From NCBI RefSeq assembly GCF_014898055.3, contig NW_023602073.1, positions 19,887,784 through 19,951,783 of the forward strand: a DNA stretch of 64,000 nucleotides. The letters are read 5' to 3'. This stretch comes from Talpa occidentalis (taxonomy: Eukaryota > Chordata > Mammalia > Eulipotyphla > Talpidae). Shown piece after piece: positions 60,120-64,000 of the stretch (position 1 is its first letter; the number at the start of each line of letters is the position of its first letter). A program made the position numbers and the translations under genes. The notes beneath the pieces were generated by a model. It ran no database searches, was not told where the DNA came from, and saw only the letters and a program-made list of their open reading frames with translations.

Positions 60120-61047
60120 TTCTTTTTTACTTAGGAATTTTGTTCTTTTCTCAACAATCACCTCAGGGCTCCTTTCACATCCTTGTTCCTTAAAGTACAT
60201 ATAAGAGGGTTGAGGGTGGGAGCTGCCACAGTATAAAGGAGGGTAAGGAACTTTCCCTGGACAATAGCCATATGATCTCTTTGGTTGGATATACATGGCT
60301 GAGCTAGTCCCAAAGAAGAGGGATACCACGATGAGGTGGGAACTGCAGGTCCCTAGGGCCTTGTGCCAAGCTTGGACTGATTTAATTTTTATCAATGCTT
60401 GAACATTGAATCCATAGGAAACCAATATCAGTGACACAGGAAGAAGGAGGAGAACTAATGTGGCCACAAAAAGCTGGACTTCATTTGCATGAATGTCAAC
60501 ACAGGCCAACTTGATCATGGCAGGCACTTCACATAAGAAGTGGTGCAGATGTGATGTCCACATCGAAGAAGCTGGAGGGTGATGGTCCCTTGGATGAGTG
60601 TGTTTCCAACTCCACTTAGCCACGCTATTCCTGCTAAGGACTTGCAAAACGACGGGTGCATGATAGTCGTGTCAGCCACGTAAAGGTCAAACGCCATGAT
60701 GGTAAGCAGAACACACTCAGTGGGCCCCAGTGAGAGGGATACGAAGAGTTGGATCACACAGCCCATCCAGGTGATGGTCTTAGCTGGTCCCTTCAAATTC
60801 CACAATAATTGAGGGACAATGCTAGTAGTGAAGCAGAGGTAAGAAAGGAAAGATTTGTGAGGAAGAAATACATGGATGTGTGAAGTTTGAAGTCCAGGTA
60901 GGAGACCAGGATGATGGCTGTGTTGCCCATGAGGCTCAGAAGATAGGATATCAAAACTACCACAAAAAGGATGACCTCCAGCTGCAGCTGGACTGAGAAC
61001 CCAAGAAAAATGAAGTTCTCCCCAAATGTTTCATTGTTTTTTTCCAT
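60120..61047 (-). pseudogene. OR2-family olfactory receptor pseudogene
   Basis: The ATG (complement of 61045-61047) follows an acceptor (CACTTTAACAG). Similar to the intact OR2 at 54346: FIFLGFSVQLQLE, GNTAIILVSYLDFKLHT, GPAKTITWMGCVIQLFVSLS, MAFDLYVAD (DRY changed to DLY), CEVPAMIKLACVDIHANEVQ, SYGFNVQALIKIKSVQAWHK, LGTCSSHLIVVSLFFGT. Breaks: a frameshift in TM2 near 60850; an in-frame loss of about eight codons right after the DLY motif (the CKPLHY segment); a frameshift near 60540 in loop 2; another in TM7 near 60240, so the NPLIY and RNKD codons survive only out of frame. It probably arose with the intact gene by local duplication. Confidence 0.94.
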
Positions 61048-61830
61048 TGGTCTGTTAAAGTGAAAAAGAAAAAAGGACACAAGGAATTCATTTGAGGGTG
61101 TTACCATCACTACTATTTATTTATAATGTCTGAGGTAAGCTCTTAGATGGGTTTTATTCCATTAGTGAAGTTTCACAGAGAAGAAAAAGTGGATGTTAGT
61201 AAAAGACATTCCCCTAAAAACAAGCATTCTTTTGTATTATCACTTTTGTCTCACTAAACATTTTCATATGGCCATCCCTGTCTTTTGATAACTACTGTTA
61301 AAGGTAATTTTCTTTTAAGATAATTTTCTTAAAGAAAAGAAAAGCTTCCATTTTGGCTTATAAAATTATGCTGGTAGAAGTAGTAGGAAAAGAGGATAAG
61401 GATGCTAAGGTTGATTTAAATGTTCAGTATGAAATAAAATATGAGTGATTTTTGCCCATTATAATAGAAATCATGATACAAAAATAATGGATAAAAGTGA
61501 GGCAGTAGGTCAGGAAAATAAGCAGACTGTATTTTGTCTCCTCTCTGACAGGTGGGTTATGATGTTTCTTACGAGTAATTATGTGCTTGGAGGGTGATGT
61601 AGGGTCAGATAGAATTTCAATATAGAGAGAAGCTAAATAATTTTATCAATTTTTCAACAGCTGACAGTTTTTACCACCAAATTTTATATCTCTTAAAGTT
61701 GATGGAAAAAGGATAATTGTGAAACATGCCCTTAAAAACACATAGGTACACAAATGTAGATAGCACAAAATATTTTTGATAAAAGCATTTAAACAAAAAT
61801 AAGTTTAAAAAAATAAGGTAAAGACTTCAC
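61048..61830. other. Spacer upstream of the OR2 pseudogene, nothing recognised
   Basis: AT-rich and without recognised repeat or gene. Confidence 0.4.
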
Positions 61831-62635
61831 CCTTCAGCCAGGGCAGCTGCAGCATGACCTCAAGCTAGCTCAGCGAGCTCAGCTTCTAGCACCCCCACCC
61901 AGAGACCATAGACACCTCCTCCCACAACCACACCATGGACACCTACAGACAAAGCTGTGCACCAGAGTGTATTCCTCCATTGTTCACTGACCTGAGAAGA
62001 ACTGCCAGAGATATTTTTAACCAAGGCTTTGACTTGGGGTTGGTAGAACTGGATGGGAAAACAGTCGTGCAGTGGTGTGGGATTCTCAACACCTGGCTCA
62101 TCTGATACAGACCCAGGCAGTGCTACTGGGACCTTGGAGACCAAATATAAATGATGTGTGTATGGTCTGACTTTCTCAGAAAAATGGAACACCGATAACA
62201 CTCTGAGAAGAGAAACTGCAATCAAAGACAATATTTGTCAGGGCTTGAAACTAATCTTTTAGACCCCCTTTTCCCCAAAAACCCAGGAAAGAAAAGTGGT
62301 AAAATCAAGTCTTCTTACAGGAGGGGATATAATACAGCTTGGTTGTGGTGTTGATTTGACTTGGCTGGACCTGCAGCCCATGGCTCCACTGTCTTTGGTT
62401 CTGATGGCAGGCATGCTAGGCACCAAATGACCTTTGATAGTGCCCAACCAAAGGTGGCCAGGAACAATTTTGCAGTGGTTCACAAGACTGGGACTTCCGG
62501 ATACACACTAATTTCAATGATGGGACAGAATATGGAGGATCAATTTATCAGAAAGGACATAAAGATCTTAACTTCAGTAAACCTTGCTTGGCCATGAGGT
62601 TCCAATTGCACTCACTTTAGCATTTCAGCTAATCA
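61831..62635 (+). pseudogene. VDAC2P: VDAC2 processed pseudogene, 3' part cut off by LINE-1
   Basis: Intronless copy of the mRNA for voltage-dependent anion channel 2, the mitochondrial outer-membrane beta-barrel porin. The start lies at 61934 (reading MDTYRQSCAPECIPPLFTDL, like the VDAC2 N-terminus), then ARDIFNQGFDLGLVELDGKT, GTLETKYK, a [14 protein letters not shown] segment (from about 62158), GKKSGKIKSSY, QMTFDSAQPK with RNNFAV (62425-62480) and VNLAW (62575-62593). Frameshifts and stops occur throughout, for example after NTDNTL and within GDFQLHTN. The coding sequence stops near the residues before KYQLDP, where L1 sequence begins at about 62636; the rest would lie beyond the window or is lost. 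The cysteine-rich N-terminal extension points to VDAC2 rather than VDAC1 or VDAC3. Confidence 0.88.
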
Positions 62636-64000
62636 GTCAGATGGGAGAAGTTTCTTTTTAGCTCTTCTGCCCATGTTTTGACAGGATTATTTTCTTTGTT
62701 TTTGTTGAGTCTCATGAGCTCTTTGTAGATTTTTGTGATTAATCCTTTATCATTAGTGTTGTGTGCAAAAATGTTCTCCCAGTGGGTGGGGTTTCTCTTT
62801 GTTTTGGTTATTGTCTCTTTTGCTGTGCAGAAGCTCTTTAATTTGATGTACTCCCAGCTGTTTATCTTTGCCTTCACTATCATTGCTTTGGGTGATGTGT
62901 TTGTAAAGATGTCTTTGAGGTGCATGTCATGTAGTGTTTCGCCTGTATTTCCTTCTATATATTTTATGGTTTCAGGTCTTATGTCTAGTTCTTTAATCCA
63001 TTTTGAGTTGGTTTTTGTGCATGATGTGAGGTAGTAGTCAAGTTTCATTCTTTTGCATGTAGTGACCTAGTTTCCCCAGCACCATTTGTTGAACAAACTT
63101 TCTTGGCTCCAGGGCATATTCTTTGTTCCTTTGTCTTCAGATCCCTGAGCAGGGGATGTCTTTCATTTCTTTGTGTCTTCTTCTAGTTCTTTTAACAGTG
63201 TTTCATAGTTTTCTTTCTCCTTTACCTCTATTGTTAGGTTTATTCCCAAGTATTTGATTTTTTTGTTTCAATAATAAAAGGGATGGTTTTCTTGATTTCT
63301 TCTTCTTCAGATTTGTTGTTTGTGTATAGAAAGGCTACTGATTTTTGTGTGTTGATTTTGTATCCTGCCACTTTACTAAACTGATTAGTTGAATTAGTTT
63401 TTCTGTGAAGTTTTTGGGGTTCTCTATGTATATTATCATATCATCTGTGAATAGTGATAGTTTGACTGCTTCCTTGCCTATTTGGATTCCTTGTATGTCT
63501 TTCTCTTGTCTTATTGCTCTGGCTAGGACTTCCAGTATTATATTGAAAAGCAGTGGTGAGAGTGTACATCCTTGTCCTGTTCCAGATCTTAATGGAAATG
63601 CTTTCAGCTTTTCACCATTGAGAATGATACTCGCTGTTGGCTTGTCATAGATGGCCTTTATGATGTTGAGGTATGTTCCTTGCAACCCAAGGATTTCAAG
63701 GGCCTTTATCATAAATGGGTGTTGTACTTTGTTGAAAGATTTCTCAGCATCTATTGATATTATAAGGTTGTTTTAATATTTTGTTTTGTTGATGTGTTGG
63801 ATTACATGGATTGATTTTTGGATGTTGAGCCATCCTTGTGTCCCTGGAATAAATCCTACTTGGTCACGGTGAATTATCTTATGGATACATTGTTGGATTC
63901 TGATAGCTAACATTTTATTGAGGATTATTGCATCTGTGTTCATTAGCAAAATTGGCCTTCAGTTTTCTTTTATTGTGTTGTCCTTGTTTGGTTTTGGTCC
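62636..64000 (-). mobile_element. LINE-1 ORF2, running off the window edge
   Basis: Antisense ORF2 starting abruptly within the C-terminal third ([12 protein letters not shown]) and lacking the 3'UTR and tail. It then covers [20 protein letters not shown], a deletion near 63138 (TCTTCAGATCCCTGAGCAGG), and the RT core [20 protein letters not shown] and [15 protein letters not shown] up to 64000. The loss of its 3' end at the border with the VDAC2 pseudogene implies a deletion or rearrangement after insertion. Confidence 0.9.

Overview
This window is nuclear DNA from a placental mammal. It is an olfactory-receptor (OR) cluster heavily filled with retrotransposons. The evidence is single-exon 7TM OR coding exons, full-length and truncated LINE-1 copies, a tRNA-derived SINE family, an ancient LINE-2 relic and a processed pseudogene. 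There are no Alu, B1/B2 or CAN SINEs. The SINE (5' end like GGGCCTCCCTGGTGGCGCAG, pol III A- and B-box-like motifs, 3' end TTGTATAAATAAATAAATC) points away from primates, murid rodents and carnivores. I cannot name the species; I lean towards an unspecified laurasiatherian.

Left part (1-46.8 kb): a tandem array of OR14-family (class II) units on the + strand. A unit has a 5' non-coding exon ending in a G|GTGAGT-type donor, an intron, and a coding exon that follows a CAG/TAG acceptor. I see six upstream exons (A 3.1 kb, B 12.1 kb, C 18.9 kb, D 20.7 kb, E 37.5 kb, F 40.0 kb) but only four coding exons (A 6.3 kb, B 13.4 kb, D 22.6 kb, F 43.0 kb). Only the B coding exon (13370-14302, 310 codons) is intact. 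A, D and F are pseudogenes broken in different ways, and C and E are orphan upstream exons. A and B share one kind of downstream flank, D and F another.

Right part (54-62 kb): two OR2-family (OR2G/2B-like) coding exons on the - strand. One is intact (54346-55281, 311 codons) and one is a frameshifted pseudogene (about 60120-61047). OR14 and OR2 genes side by side match the known composition of the human 1q44 OR cluster. At the right edge a VDAC2 processed pseudogene (+) is cut off by a LINE-1 that runs out of the window.

Most of the rest is retrotransposon: a LINE-1 5' half with GC-rich 5'UTR (1-3107, -), a near-complete but decayed LINE-1 (25.66-31.44 kb, +), many 3' fragments, older L1M-type relics that are partly duplicated with the OR units, and 19 SINE copies, several with clear target-site duplications (TSDs). 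Insertions of note are two twin-primed (5'-inverted) L1s, one L1 with an apparent 700-bp 3' transduction, and insertions whose empty site survives in a sister OR unit.

The only genes likely to encode protein are the intact OR14 and OR2 receptors. Both would be olfactory G-protein-coupled receptors in sensory cilia. I found no tRNA or rRNA gene, no CRISPR array and no novel enzyme system. The most interesting biology is the evolutionary record of how this OR array duplicated, lost genes and was rewired by retrotransposons.
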